A stretch of DNA of 12,841 nt from Gammaproteobacteria bacterium UBA3532 (GTDB lineage: Bacteria > Pseudomonadota > Gammaproteobacteria > Enterobacterales > UBA3532): NCBI GenBank assembly GCA_002376965.1, contig DFOV01000076.1, positions 1,427-14,267 of the forward strand, given 5' to 3'. The position numbers and the translations under genes were made by a program. Below the pieces are notes generated by a model that was not told the origin of the DNA, did not search any database, and saw only the letters and a list, made by a program, of their open reading frames with translations. Position 1 is the first letter of the stretch; each line of letters begins with the position of its first letter. Positions 7,093 to 12,841 of the stretch are shown here, piece by piece.

Positions 7093-7118
7093 AGCAGGGT
7101 CACCCCCTGCTTTTTTTT
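7093..7118 (+). terminator. Rho-independent terminator
   Basis: A perfect 7-bp stem, AGCAGGG (7093-7099) and CCCTGCT (7105-7111), with loop TCACC, runs directly into eight T residues (7111-7118). There is no matching A-tract on the left side, so it works mainly on the plus strand. It is the natural end for znuCB transcripts, about 240 bp after the znuB stop, or for a separate short transcript beginning in the gap. Confidence 0.85.
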
Positions 7119-7199
7119 GCCTGAAATTTGCCTAAATAGAACAACTGGAAATAATTTGAGTGTACACCCAAACTATTTCATGGCGCTTGGATATTGGGT

Positions 7200-7230
7200 A
7201 TAGAAAGGCGCAAATGCCAAAATTCGCGCC
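7200..7230 (-). terminator. Possible weak terminator for the DUF805 gene
   Basis: GGCGC (7207-7211) pairs with GCGCC (7226-7230), and after one mismatch AA (7213-7214) pairs with TT (7223-7224), leaving an 8-nt loop. Read on the minus strand the stem is followed by TTTCTA, a short interrupted T-run. It lies 15 bp after the DUF805 stop, the right place for an operon end. Confidence 0.4.
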
Positions 7231-7244
7231 CAATCAGGCTTCGC

Positions 7245-7811
7245 TTATTGCCGGCTCTCGGCCGCAGCATTAGCCCTTTCGACGTAATCCTGGTACGCAG
7301 GAACGGATACCGCCGCGAGGATTCCACCGAGCACTAGCGGCAACAATATCCCCGCAACACCCAATACTCGATGCGTTTTATTTGGCTCGATGGGATTGCC
7401 GTAGTCATTAGGCGCGTCTTCCCCTCGTTTAAAAAGCAAATAGAGCCCTAGCCCAAAATTTACCAGCGGAACAAACATTAGCAACACTAGCCAGCCGGTG
7501 TGATTAAGATCATGTAGACGCTTAACAGCTAGATTAATACTCACCCAGATAGTTACCACTATGAATATCAAATAGGCCACGGACCCGAGGACAATGCCTA
7601 GTCCCTGATTTTGTGGTATGAGTACAGCAGCGACGATCCCCAATACCGCCAGGATACCAAAAAGAGCCAGCTGAAATAATGCCAGCTTGAATAAGTAGGT
7701 TGAGCGGCGATAGCGCCCTTTCGCGCTAAAAAGACCCGAAGGCTGGTCAAATTGAGCAGCCTCAATATTTCCCAGATCAGACTGTGGAGCAACATATGCA
7801 TTTTCTGTCAT
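7245..7811 (-). CDS. DUF805 membrane protein with a pilin-helix-like C-terminal segment
   Basis: A 188-residue inner-membrane protein. After a polar N-terminus (1-35) come hydrophobic segments at about 40-65, 70-95 and 107-127. The DUF805 hallmark RLHDLNHTGW is at 98-107, and the domain opens with GRYRRSTYLFKLALF (32-46). DUF805 proteins are small membrane proteins of unknown function. The unusual part is the last ~40 residues: a hydrophobic helix (149-171) ending in GGILAAVSVPAYQDYVERA (162-180), which closely resembles the N-terminal helix of type IV pilins (GILAAIAIPAYQDY). The prepilin peptidase site with its Gly-Phe and Glu5 motif is absent, so it is not a processed pilin. The ATG has TAGGA 8 nt upstream. 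It follows cmoM by 83 bp on the same strand, and whether it is co-transcribed is unclear. Confidence 0.85.
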   Translation of the reverse strand: MTENAYVAPQSDLGNIEAAQFDQPSGLFSAKGRYRRSTYLFKLALFQLALFGILAVLGIVAAVLIPQNQGLGIVLGSVAYLIFIVVTIWVSINLAVKRLHDLNHTGWLVLLMFVPLVNFGLGLYLLFKRGEDAPNDYGNPIEPNKTHRVLGVAGILLPLVLGGILAAVSVPAYQDYVERANAAAESRQ

Positions 7812-7855
7812 CGTATTTTCCTAAGAATAAAAGGCTAACTTTTCCATAATTGCAG

Positions 7856-7871
7856 GATGATAGCAATCATC
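7856..7871. repeat. Short perfect hairpin between cmoM and the DUF805 gene
   Basis: GATGAT (7856-7861) and ATCATC (7866-7871) form a 6-bp stem around a 4-nt loop. No T-run follows on either strand, so it is at best a pause or processing site, or part of an operator for the DUF805 gene that starts 45 bp away. Confidence 0.35.
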
Positions 7872-7894
7872 GAATATGGAATTGTTGGCGCTCC

Positions 7895-8665
7895 CTACTT
7901 CAACAACAAATGTATATAGCGAGCCCAATACAGGTATGGTTGGGTTTTACACAATGCTAACTCCGCTTCAAGCAGCTTTTCACGCTCGTGGCGTTGCCAC
8001 GATTCAACATGATCGTGATAATCACTAATACAGCGAATACCTGTTTCGGTTAGTCGCTGAAAACCCAAATCGTCAATCCATTGATTGCACTGCCCGGGTT
8101 TGACCGGGTTGGTTGGCGTCAGGCTTTTTTTACTACCAGCATAATTGGCTTTGATAATATTTTTAAAATTGCCCCGCACCATGTTTTTCAACACAATCGA
8201 GTGGAAATTAAAATACATAAGGCTAATCACACCATCAGGGCGTAACAAGGCCTGCAATAACTGCAATGCCGCTCTCTGATCGCCCAGCCATTCAAGCACG
8301 GCATGCATAACAATGAAGTCGTAGTGGATATGATAGTTGGTAAGTTGCTGAAACGGAGCGTGAATGAAGCGTATATTATCGGCTACGCCAGCCGCCTTGG
8401 CTTCCTCTTCAGCCCGTTGCAGCATCTTTATCGAGATATCACAATAGTCAATTCTCGCGCCCAACTGCGCCAATCGAATCGAAAACTGCCCTAACCCGCC
8501 TCCAATATCCAAAATGGAAAGACTTGATAAGTTTGGGAGCAGCGATGTGTGCTGTTCAAGATCGTCCCAAATGAGTTTTAGGCGTAAATCACCTTTATAA
8601 CTGCCGTATATTTTCCGCTCGAATTTTTCCTGCAGATCATCAAAGTTACGGTCCTCAGTTGACAA
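7895..8665 (-). CDS. cmoM: tRNA 5-carboxymethoxyuridine methyltransferase CmoM
   Basis: SAM-dependent enzyme that methylates 5-carboxymethoxyuridine at wobble position 34 of certain tRNAs to its methyl ester, the last step after CmoA and CmoB. The 256-residue protein matches E. coli CmoM (formerly SmtA) along its length. The N-terminus DRNFDDLQEKFERKIYGSYKG (5-25) is near identical; motif I is ILDIGGGLGQ (51-60); the acidic strand end is DYCDIS (73-78); then HAVLEW (121-126), LRPDGVISLMYFN (141-153), NMVRGNF (161-167) and SLTPTNP (181-187). The start is TTG with AAGGGGAG five nt upstream, and it overlaps the glgC end by 11 bp, so translation is probably coupled. No in-frame ATG precedes it, and the E. 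coli protein begins at the same point. cmoA and cmoB are not in the window. Confidence 0.95.
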   Translation of the reverse strand: MSTEDRNFDDLQEKFERKIYGSYKGDLRLKLIWDDLEQHTSLLPNLSSLSILDIGGGLGQFSIRLAQLGARIDYCDISIKMLQRAEEEAKAAGVADNIRFIHAPFQQLTNYHIHYDFIVMHAVLEWLGDQRAALQLLQALLRPDGVISLMYFNFHSIVLKNMVRGNFKNIIKANYAGSKKSLTPTNPVKPGQCNQWIDDLGFQRLTETGIRCISDYHDHVESWQRHEREKLLEAELALCKTQPYLYWARYIHLLLK

Positions 8666-9884
8666 TATGACTCCCCTTCGGGATCACGACGACGCCGCCA
8701 GGCGATACAAAAAATCGCTGCCGATCTTTTTCAAGATCTTCTCCAACCACGACATTTGGCCCGATCGTGACTTCTTTGTCGATAATGGCTCGCGAAATAC
8801 GGCAATTCTCTCCAATATCAACATTTCCCATCAACACACTTTGCTTGATATGGGTATAGCTGTGCACATGACAGTTGTATCCCAATACAGACTCTTCGAC
8901 CGTCCCCCCACTGATAACCGACCCTGAGGACACCATGGAATTCAAGGCTTGTCCTCGACGCTCACCTAGGTTGTGAACAAACTTTGGGGGTGGCATAGGC
9001 GGATGAAAGGTGCGCATCGGCCAGCGTTGATTGTACAGATCGAAAATTGGGTCGGGAGCGACCAAGTCCATATGCGCCTGCCAAAACTCATCAATGGTTC
9101 CAACATCGCGCCAATAGCCTCGCTCCCTTTCTCGCATGCCAGGGACTTCGTTGTTATAGAAGTCGTAGGCATAAACACCGCCACTGGGATACAGCGATGG
9201 AATAATATCCTTGCCAAAATCATGATTCGACTGGGGATCAAAGGCATCAGCTTTCAAAACCTCAACAAGCACCTTGGCATCAAATATATAGTTACCAATC
9301 GACGCTAATGCATAGCCCTCTGTGCCAGGTATCGTTTTGGCATTATCTTTGGGCTTTTCTTGAAAACCAACCATACGCCAATCATCATCGATTTCAACAA
9401 CACCAAAACTCCGCGCCTTTTCGATCGGAACCGGAATCGTGCCCACCGTCAGCAATGCATCTTTCTGGCGATGAAAATCGATCATCTTTCGTACATCCAT
9501 TTTATAAACATGATCAGCGCCAAACACGCATACCAAATCGGGCTTTTCCTCTTCTATCAAATTGATGTTCTGATAAATCGCATCGGCAGTACCTTCGTAC
9601 CACTTTTTTCCGGTACGCATTTGTGCCGGTATTGGATCGATAAACCGATGGGTCAGCCCAGAGACACGCCAGCCTTGGCGTAGATGCTTCATTAAGGAGT
9701 GGGATTTAAATTGCGTCAGGATGTATATTTGTAACAGATCGGAGTTAACAAAATTGTTAAGTACAAAGTCAATGATTCTATAGTTGCCACCAAAAGGAAC
9801 CGCCGGTTTGGCCCGCTGCTCGGTAAGCGGGTACAGCCTTGTCCCCTCGCCTCCGGCCAAGATCATTGTCAATATGCCAGCCAT
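8655..9884 (-). CDS. glgC: Glucose-1-phosphate adenylyltransferase (ADP-glucose pyrophosphorylase)
   Basis: Makes ADP-glucose from glucose 1-phosphate and ATP, the first committed step of bacterial glycogen synthesis, in the cytosol. The 409-residue protein has the nucleotidyltransferase start MILAGGEGTRL (7-17), RAKPAVPFGGNYRIIDF (24-40), WYEGTADAIYQN (95-106), the acidic site FGADHVY (121-127), FGVVEIDDD with FQEKP (160-178), SNHDFGKDIIP (219-229) and YWRDVGT (257-263). A left-handed beta-helix domain (about 310-409) carries hexapeptide repeats. It is about 20 residues shorter than E. coli GlgC, lacking its N-terminal extension, and Gln23 stands where E. coli has Lys39, the fructose-1,6-bisphosphate contact, so allosteric control may differ. 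The ATG has AAGGGGA 7 nt upstream. No other glycogen gene adjoins it: an unknown gene lies 37 bp upstream and cmoM overlaps downstream. Confidence 0.95.
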   Translation of the reverse strand: MAGILTMILAGGEGTRLYPLTEQRAKPAVPFGGNYRIIDFVLNNFVNSDLLQIYILTQFKSHSLMKHLRQGWRVSGLTHRFIDPIPAQMRTGKKWYEGTADAIYQNINLIEEEKPDLVCVFGADHVYKMDVRKMIDFHRQKDALLTVGTIPVPIEKARSFGVVEIDDDWRMVGFQEKPKDNAKTIPGTEGYALASIGNYIFDAKVLVEVLKADAFDPQSNHDFGKDIIPSLYPSGGVYAYDFYNNEVPGMRERERGYWRDVGTIDEFWQAHMDLVAPDPIFDLYNQRWPMRTFHPPMPPPKFVHNLGERRGQALNSMVSSGSVISGGTVEESVLGYNCHVHSYTHIKQSVLMGNVDIGENCRISRAIIDKEVTIGPNVVVGEDLEKDRQRFFVSPGGVVVIPKGSHIVN

Positions 9885-9921
9885 CGTCCCATCCCCTTCG
9901 TCGTTGTGGGTTAGTTATATC

Positions 9922-10641
9922 TCATACCAGTGCGCGTATAGTCATATGGCGACTGGCTGGTTTGAACCACGAATAAGTGCCAGGTAAGACCTCATTGACC
10001 GCTTCAACAAACTTATCAATCACGCTGTTAATCGCTAGGCTATTTCCAAATGGTGCTACTAAGCTTGGCTCGAGATGCGTATCCCGATAATACGAAATAT
10101 TATGGCCAGGCATATTGACCTTGGCCAAATAGGCATGCAAATCATCCTCATAAAAAGGAGCCAGCACATCTCGAACCAAAGCCCTTGATTCGTCATTAGT
10201 GACAGACGCCTCCGAGCGCTTAAATAAAGCGACTTGCTGGCTAAACAGCATGCGCTCGTGACTCCTGCATAAGAAGTAGCTAAATCGTAAGACGTCGATA
10301 TGAAGTGGCCGAATATCTTTTAGCGCATCTGAATACTCTTCACATACAGCTCGCAACACTTTCAGCTGCTCTACCGAAATTTTATGGTCGTCATTTTTAG
10401 CACCAAGAGATATTTTTGGCCAACGACTGCCAGGGTTCTCATCGTTCAACCCCCAGTCTTGTTCATTAAGCGAGCTTTTTAAAGCCCATAGCTCTTCAGA
10501 AAAGCCGGAAAAAACCAGAGTAGGTACGCCTCCCCAGGCGATAAAGAAATGAAATGGTCGTGCCGAACTGGTTGCACAATGTTCGAGTAAATCAACAAGG
10601 CGGCCAGAAGTATCGATTTTGTATCTGTTGTTAGAGCTCAT
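9922..10641 (-). CDS. Unrecognised 239-residue protein upstream of glgC
   Basis: I do not recognise this family with confidence. The protein appears soluble and cytosolic: no signal peptide or membrane helix, mixed alpha/beta, with a hydrophobic strand PFHFFIAWGGVPTLVF (29-44). Notable blocks are SRWPKISLGAKND (72-84), a helix 90-110 (VEQLKVLRAVCEEYSDAL), RPLHIDVLRFSYF (111-123), THLEPSLVAPFG (188-199) and a C-terminal RHMTIRAL (231-238). The last resembles one His-x-Thr-x motif of 2H phosphoesterases, but I cannot find a convincing partner motif, so this is only a hint. The ATG at 10641 lacks a clear ribosome site; no better start exists nearby. It is the first gene of a probable operon with glgC (37-bp gap) and cmoM, divergent from pyrE. 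Codon use and length argue for a real gene. Confidence 0.75.
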   Translation of the reverse strand: MSSNNRYKIDTSGRLVDLLEHCATSSARPFHFFIAWGGVPTLVFSGFSEELWALKSSLNEQDWGLNDENPGSRWPKISLGAKNDDHKISVEQLKVLRAVCEEYSDALKDIRPLHIDVLRFSYFLCRSHERMLFSQQVALFKRSEASVTNDESRALVRDVLAPFYEDDLHAYLAKVNMPGHNISYYRDTHLEPSLVAPFGNSLAINSVIDKFVEAVNEVLPGTYSWFKPASRHMTIRALV

Positions 10642-10658
10642 ATTTTTGTAGTGCTTTG

Positions 10659-10690
10659 TTGAAAAAAGGTTGCTGAATTAATGCTATGAT
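10659..10690 (+). promoter_or_regulatory. Probable pyrE promoter with extended -10
   Basis: TATGAT (10685-10690) preceded by TG one base upstream (10682-10683) forms an extended -10 element. TTGAAA (10659-10664) is a possible -35, but its 20-bp spacing is long; extended -10 promoters tolerate this. Transcription would start near 10697, giving a leader of about 83 nt. I see no attenuator hairpin with T-run of the E. coli pyrE kind in that leader. Confidence 0.45.
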
Positions 10691-10779
10691 TAATAAAGGC
10701 AATACAACATAATAATAAACCCACTTTCCAATGAATTAAAACTTATTTCACTAACAGACAGATAATCAACTACTCAATC

Positions 10780-11430
10780 ATGCACAATTACAAAGACGAG
10801 TTTATCCAGTTTGCCCTTGACCTTGGTGTCCTGCGCTTTGGCGAGTTCACATTAAAATCAGGTCGCGTTAGTCCCTACTTCTTTAATGCTGGAGGTTTTA
10901 ACTCTGGTCGGGCCATAGCCAAGCTGGGATATTTCTACGCCAAAACCATTCAATCCCATCAGCCACATTACAATGTTCTATTTGGCCCAGCCTACAAGGG
11001 TATTCCGTTGGTTAGCGCTACCAGCATCGCGCTTTTTAATGAATTTAATGAAGATCGAGACTATTGCTTTAATCGGAAAGAAGCAAAAACCCACGGCGAA
11101 GGCGGCAATTTGGTCGGAGCCTCACTTAGCGGTAAACAAATATTACTTATCGATGATGTTATCACTGCAGGTACAGCCATTCGTGAGTCGATAGATATTA
11201 TCGGAGCCAACCAAGCCGAGCTCAAACATGTACTGATTGCCCTAGATCGACAAGAAAAGGGCCAAGGTGAACTTTCAGCTATTCAGGAAATCGAACAAAA
11301 TTATAGTATTGGTGTAATGTCGATTGTTTCTATGTCGGATGTAATCGGGTTCATGGAAACCCATGGCCTACACCATGATAAAATTGACGCAATGAAAACT
11401 TATCGAGAGCGTTATGGAATCCAAGCGTAA
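10780..11430 (+). CDS. pyrE: Orotate phosphoribosyltransferase
   Basis: Converts orotate and PRPP to orotidine 5'-monophosphate in de novo pyrimidine synthesis; a cytosolic dimer. The 216-residue length is standard. It aligns closely with E. coli Pyr[20 protein letters not shown] (20-38), [11 protein letters not shown] (67-77), [19 protein letters not shown] (95-113, the flexible catalytic loop) and the PRPP motif [17 protein letters not shown] (121-137). [15 protein letters not shown] follows at about 156-170. The ATG at 10780 lies three codons before the residues equivalent to the E. coli N-terminus. No strong ribosome site is seen, so initiation may be weak. The 3' end overlaps the next gene by 17 bp. 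Unlike E. coli, rph is not upstream; the divergent neighbour is the unknown protein gene. Confidence 0.97.
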   Translation: MHNYKDEFIQFALDLGVLRFGEFTLKSGRVSPYFFNAGGFNSGRAIAKLGYFYAKTIQSHQPHYNVLFGPAYKGIPLVSATSIALFNEFNEDRDYCFNRKEAKTHGEGGNLVGASLSGKQILLIDDVITAGTAIRESIDIIGANQAELKHVLIALDRQEKGQGELSAIQEIEQNYSIGVMSIVSMSDVIGFMETHGLHHDKIDAMKTYRERYGIQA

Positions 11431-12391
11431 ACTAGCACTGTCTCTTTTCGCATTCGTCACCCTAGCCAGCTCGGCCAGTGCCGCGACCTTCTACCGCTAT
11501 AAAGACGAGAATGGCCGCACTGTGCTAAATAACTCTATTCCAGCGGAATTTGTTAAGTACGGCTATGAAATTTTGAATGAAAGGGGACGAGTAATCGAGG
11601 TAGTACCAAGAGCGAAAACCCCCGAGGAAATTGCCGCAGAACGAGAAAAGGCCGCCGCAGAAGCAAAACGCAAGAAAGAAGCACTTGAACAGCAAAAGAA
11701 AGACGAGCTGCTATTCCATACCTATCCCACTGCGACCGATATTCTGCGCGCACGCAATACGCAATTAAAAGCCATAGAAGTACAAATCGGCGTGCAGCGC
11801 GGGAACCTGGCCCAGATTCAACGCCACCTTGAAGCAAACCAAGATGTAGCGGCGCAGTCAGAACGTGAAAACAAGCCTGTGAGCAAGTTTGTTAAAGAAA
11901 GTATTCAAAGTTCACTCGAACAAATTGCACGGCTGGAAGAAGATATTCAGCTGAAAAAAGACGAGCAGGATGAAATCAGTGCTCGTTTTGCCCAAGAACT
12001 AACACGCTATCAAGTGATTAAAGCCACAGACCTGGCAAAAAGTGAAGCCTGGGCTGGCTCCGTCGGAGGCTACAGTCCCGTGGTCTATAAGTGTCCAGTT
12101 ACGTCTAATTGCGATGCTATTTGGAACCGAGCACCTGACTACTTAGCCTCTCATAGTACCCTGGCTGTTGATATTACTAATGACCAACTGATCATGACCG
12201 AGCTACCTAGCGATGAAACACATCGCGCCATTTGGATTGCGCGCATTGAACGCCCGGAGGAAAAAGAGCAGTGGTTCGTGATGCAGTTACTATGCACACG
12301 CAAGGGCCAGGCCCTCTGTCGTGGCGATGATGGCCTATCGGTCTATGCAGACTTCAACAACTTTGCATCAGGAAAAAACACCTCGAATTAG
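11414..12391 (+). CDS. Secreted DUF4124 coiled-coil protein
   Basis: A 325-residue exported protein of unknown function. A Sec signal peptide (1-23, ending ASA) is followed by a DUF4124 domain (25-64: [18 protein letters not shown], then the ERGRVIEVV end), a small beta fold common in proteobacterial envelope proteins. Next comes a charged helical region (71-100, rich in Glu, Ala and Lys) and a likely coiled coil at about 113-205. The C-terminal part (210-325) is a compact domain with four Cys (227, 233, 294, 302), probably two disulfides in the periplasm. The ATG lies inside the pyrE end in another frame (17-bp overlap), with GAGAG upstream, so it is probably translated after pyrE. Its stop lies 24 bp inside the convergent slmA gene. 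Possible role in cell-envelope maintenance is a guess. Confidence 0.85.
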   Translation: MESKRKLALSLFAFVTLASSASAATFYRYKDENGRTVLNNSIPAEFVKYGYEILNERGRVIEVVPRAKTPEEIAAEREKAAAEAKRKKEALEQQKKDELLFHTYPTATDILRARNTQLKAIEVQIGVQRGNLAQIQRHLEANQDVAAQSERENKPVSKFVKESIQSSLEQIARLEEDIQLKKDEQDEISARFAQELTRYQVIKATDLAKSEAWAGSVGGYSPVVYKCPVTSNCDAIWNRAPDYLASHSTLAVDITNDQLIMTELPSDETHRAIWIARIERPEEKEQWFVMQLLCTRKGQALCRGDDGLSVYADFNNFASGKNTSN

Positions 12392-12841
12392 AGCCCATTG
12401 TTCTGTCCAGTGTGCCGTTGGTTTACATCTAAAACCACTGCGCACAAAGTGTTGAATTCGGCCCTCAGCGATAGCCAACAACAGGTTGGCCATCGCTGAC
12501 ACATCTCCCGTCGCTTCAGCACCTTCTCTTAGCGCTTGCTCTCGCAATACCTGCTTGAATTGAAGCTCGATGCGCTCATACAGTCGATTTATCCGTTCAC
12601 GTAACCGCTCTTTCTCACCAGACAATGCCTCTCCGGTGAGAATGCGAGAAATGCCAGGATTGCGTTCTGCAAATGTTAAAATCAATAGCATCATATGCTG
12701 GCAACGTTCTGCTACGGAGTCTTCTTCGGCTATGATGCGATTAATTCGGCTGAAAATAGCCTCTTCGACAAAATCGATTAAGCCCTCAAACATCCGCGCT
12801 TTACTTGGGAAGTGTCGGTATAAAGCCGCTTCTGAAACCCC
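12368..12841 (-). CDS. slmA: Nucleoid occlusion factor SlmA (5' end cut by the window edge)
   Basis: TetR-family DNA-binding protein that coats chromosomal sites and blocks FtsZ ring assembly over the nucleoid. The window holds 157 codons and the stop. The first residues in view, [22 protein letters not shown], form the recognition helix region and are nearly identical to E. coli SlmA from its residue 42; about 41 N-terminal residues lie beyond 12841. Further matches are [40 protein letters not shown] and [11 protein letters not shown]. The total length implied is about 198 residues, the usual size. The frame remains open from 12793 (an internal ATG) to the edge, so 12793 is not the start. 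pyrE and slmA are also close in E. coli, which supports orthology, but here slmA faces the other way with a DUF4124 gene between them. Confidence 0.95.
   Translation of the reverse strand, partial: GVSEAALYRHFPSKARMFEGLIDFVEEAIFSRINRIIAEEDSVAERCQHMMLLILTFAERNPGISRILTGEALSGEKERLRERINRLYERIELQFKQVLREQALREGAEATGDVSAMANLLLAIAEGRIQHFVRSGFRCKPTAHWTEQWALIRGVFS

Larger units (their letters stand above)
6854..7244. other. 391-bp convergent intergenic region
   Basis: This region lies between the ends of znuB (plus) and the DUF805 gene (minus). It is AT-rich and I find no convincing protein gene. A TTG-initiated 66-codon frame at 7003-7203 has no ribosome site, runs through a terminator and has no family look. 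Contents listed separately: an inverted repeat at 6974-7004, a possible weak promoter at 7013-7040, a strong plus-strand terminator at 7093-7118 and a weak minus-strand terminator at 7200-7230. Confidence 0.7.

Noticed and set aside
7003..7203. 66-codon plus-strand frame starting TTG in the znuB-DUF805 gap
   Set aside because: No ribosome site, it crosses a strong terminator, and the protein has no domain-like features.
7245..7376. DUF805 tail as the remnant of an inserted pilin gene
   Set aside because: The reading frame is continuous with the DUF805 domain, and no pilin globular domain or peptidase site follows, so a fusion-like tail is the simpler reading.

Overview
The window looks like a chromosomal stretch of a free-living gammaproteobacterium. 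The evidence is protein likeness recalled from E. coli: PyrE, CmoM, SlmA (entering from the right edge), ZnuA/ZnuB/ZnuC and DinF all read as clear gammaproteobacterial orthologues. The moderate GC content, the DUF4124 protein directly after pyrE and the DUF4920 lipoprotein suggest a marine lineage near the Cellvibrionales or Pseudomonadales. That placement is inference. I see no tRNA, rRNA, insertion sequence, phage gene or CRISPR array, and every large ORF looks intact.

Left part (4-966, minus strand): a two-gene operon of a MOSC-domain protein followed by a tautomerase-fold protein. The tautomerase lacks the catalytic N-terminal proline normal for its superfamily. After a 101-bp gap comes the zinc locus. 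On the minus strand, znuA, a DUF4920 lipoprotein, a DinF-type MATE transporter and a METTL25-like methyltransferase are packed with overlaps or 2-nt gaps (5036 down to 1068). On the plus strand, znuC and znuB overlap by 8 bp (5275-6853). The two arms diverge from a 238-bp region. It holds a three-copy 17-bp tandem repeat in the znuA leader and a candidate Zur-like operator on the znuCB side. ZnuA captures periplasmic zinc, ZnuB forms the channel and ZnuC drives transport. The three extra genes downstream of znuA are tied to this system by organisation only.

Middle part (6854-7244): a 391-bp convergent gap without a convincing gene. It contains a strong rho-independent terminator for the plus strand (7093-7118), a weaker one for the minus strand, an inverted repeat and a possible short transcription unit.

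Right part: on the minus strand an unrecognised 239-residue protein, glgC (ADP-glucose synthesis) and cmoM (tRNA wobble-uridine methylation) form a likely operon, followed by a DUF805 membrane protein with a pilin-like tail. Divergent from it, pyrE (pyrimidine synthesis) overlaps a secreted DUF4124 coiled-coil protein. The latter overlaps tail-to-tail the truncated slmA (nucleoid occlusion). No glgA, glgB or glgP lies beside glgC within the window.

No dramatic unknown defence or mobile system is visible. The best leads are the extended zinc divergon with its repeat-bearing leader, the proline-less tautomerase, the DUF805/pilin-helix fusion and the unknown protein encoded just before glgC.
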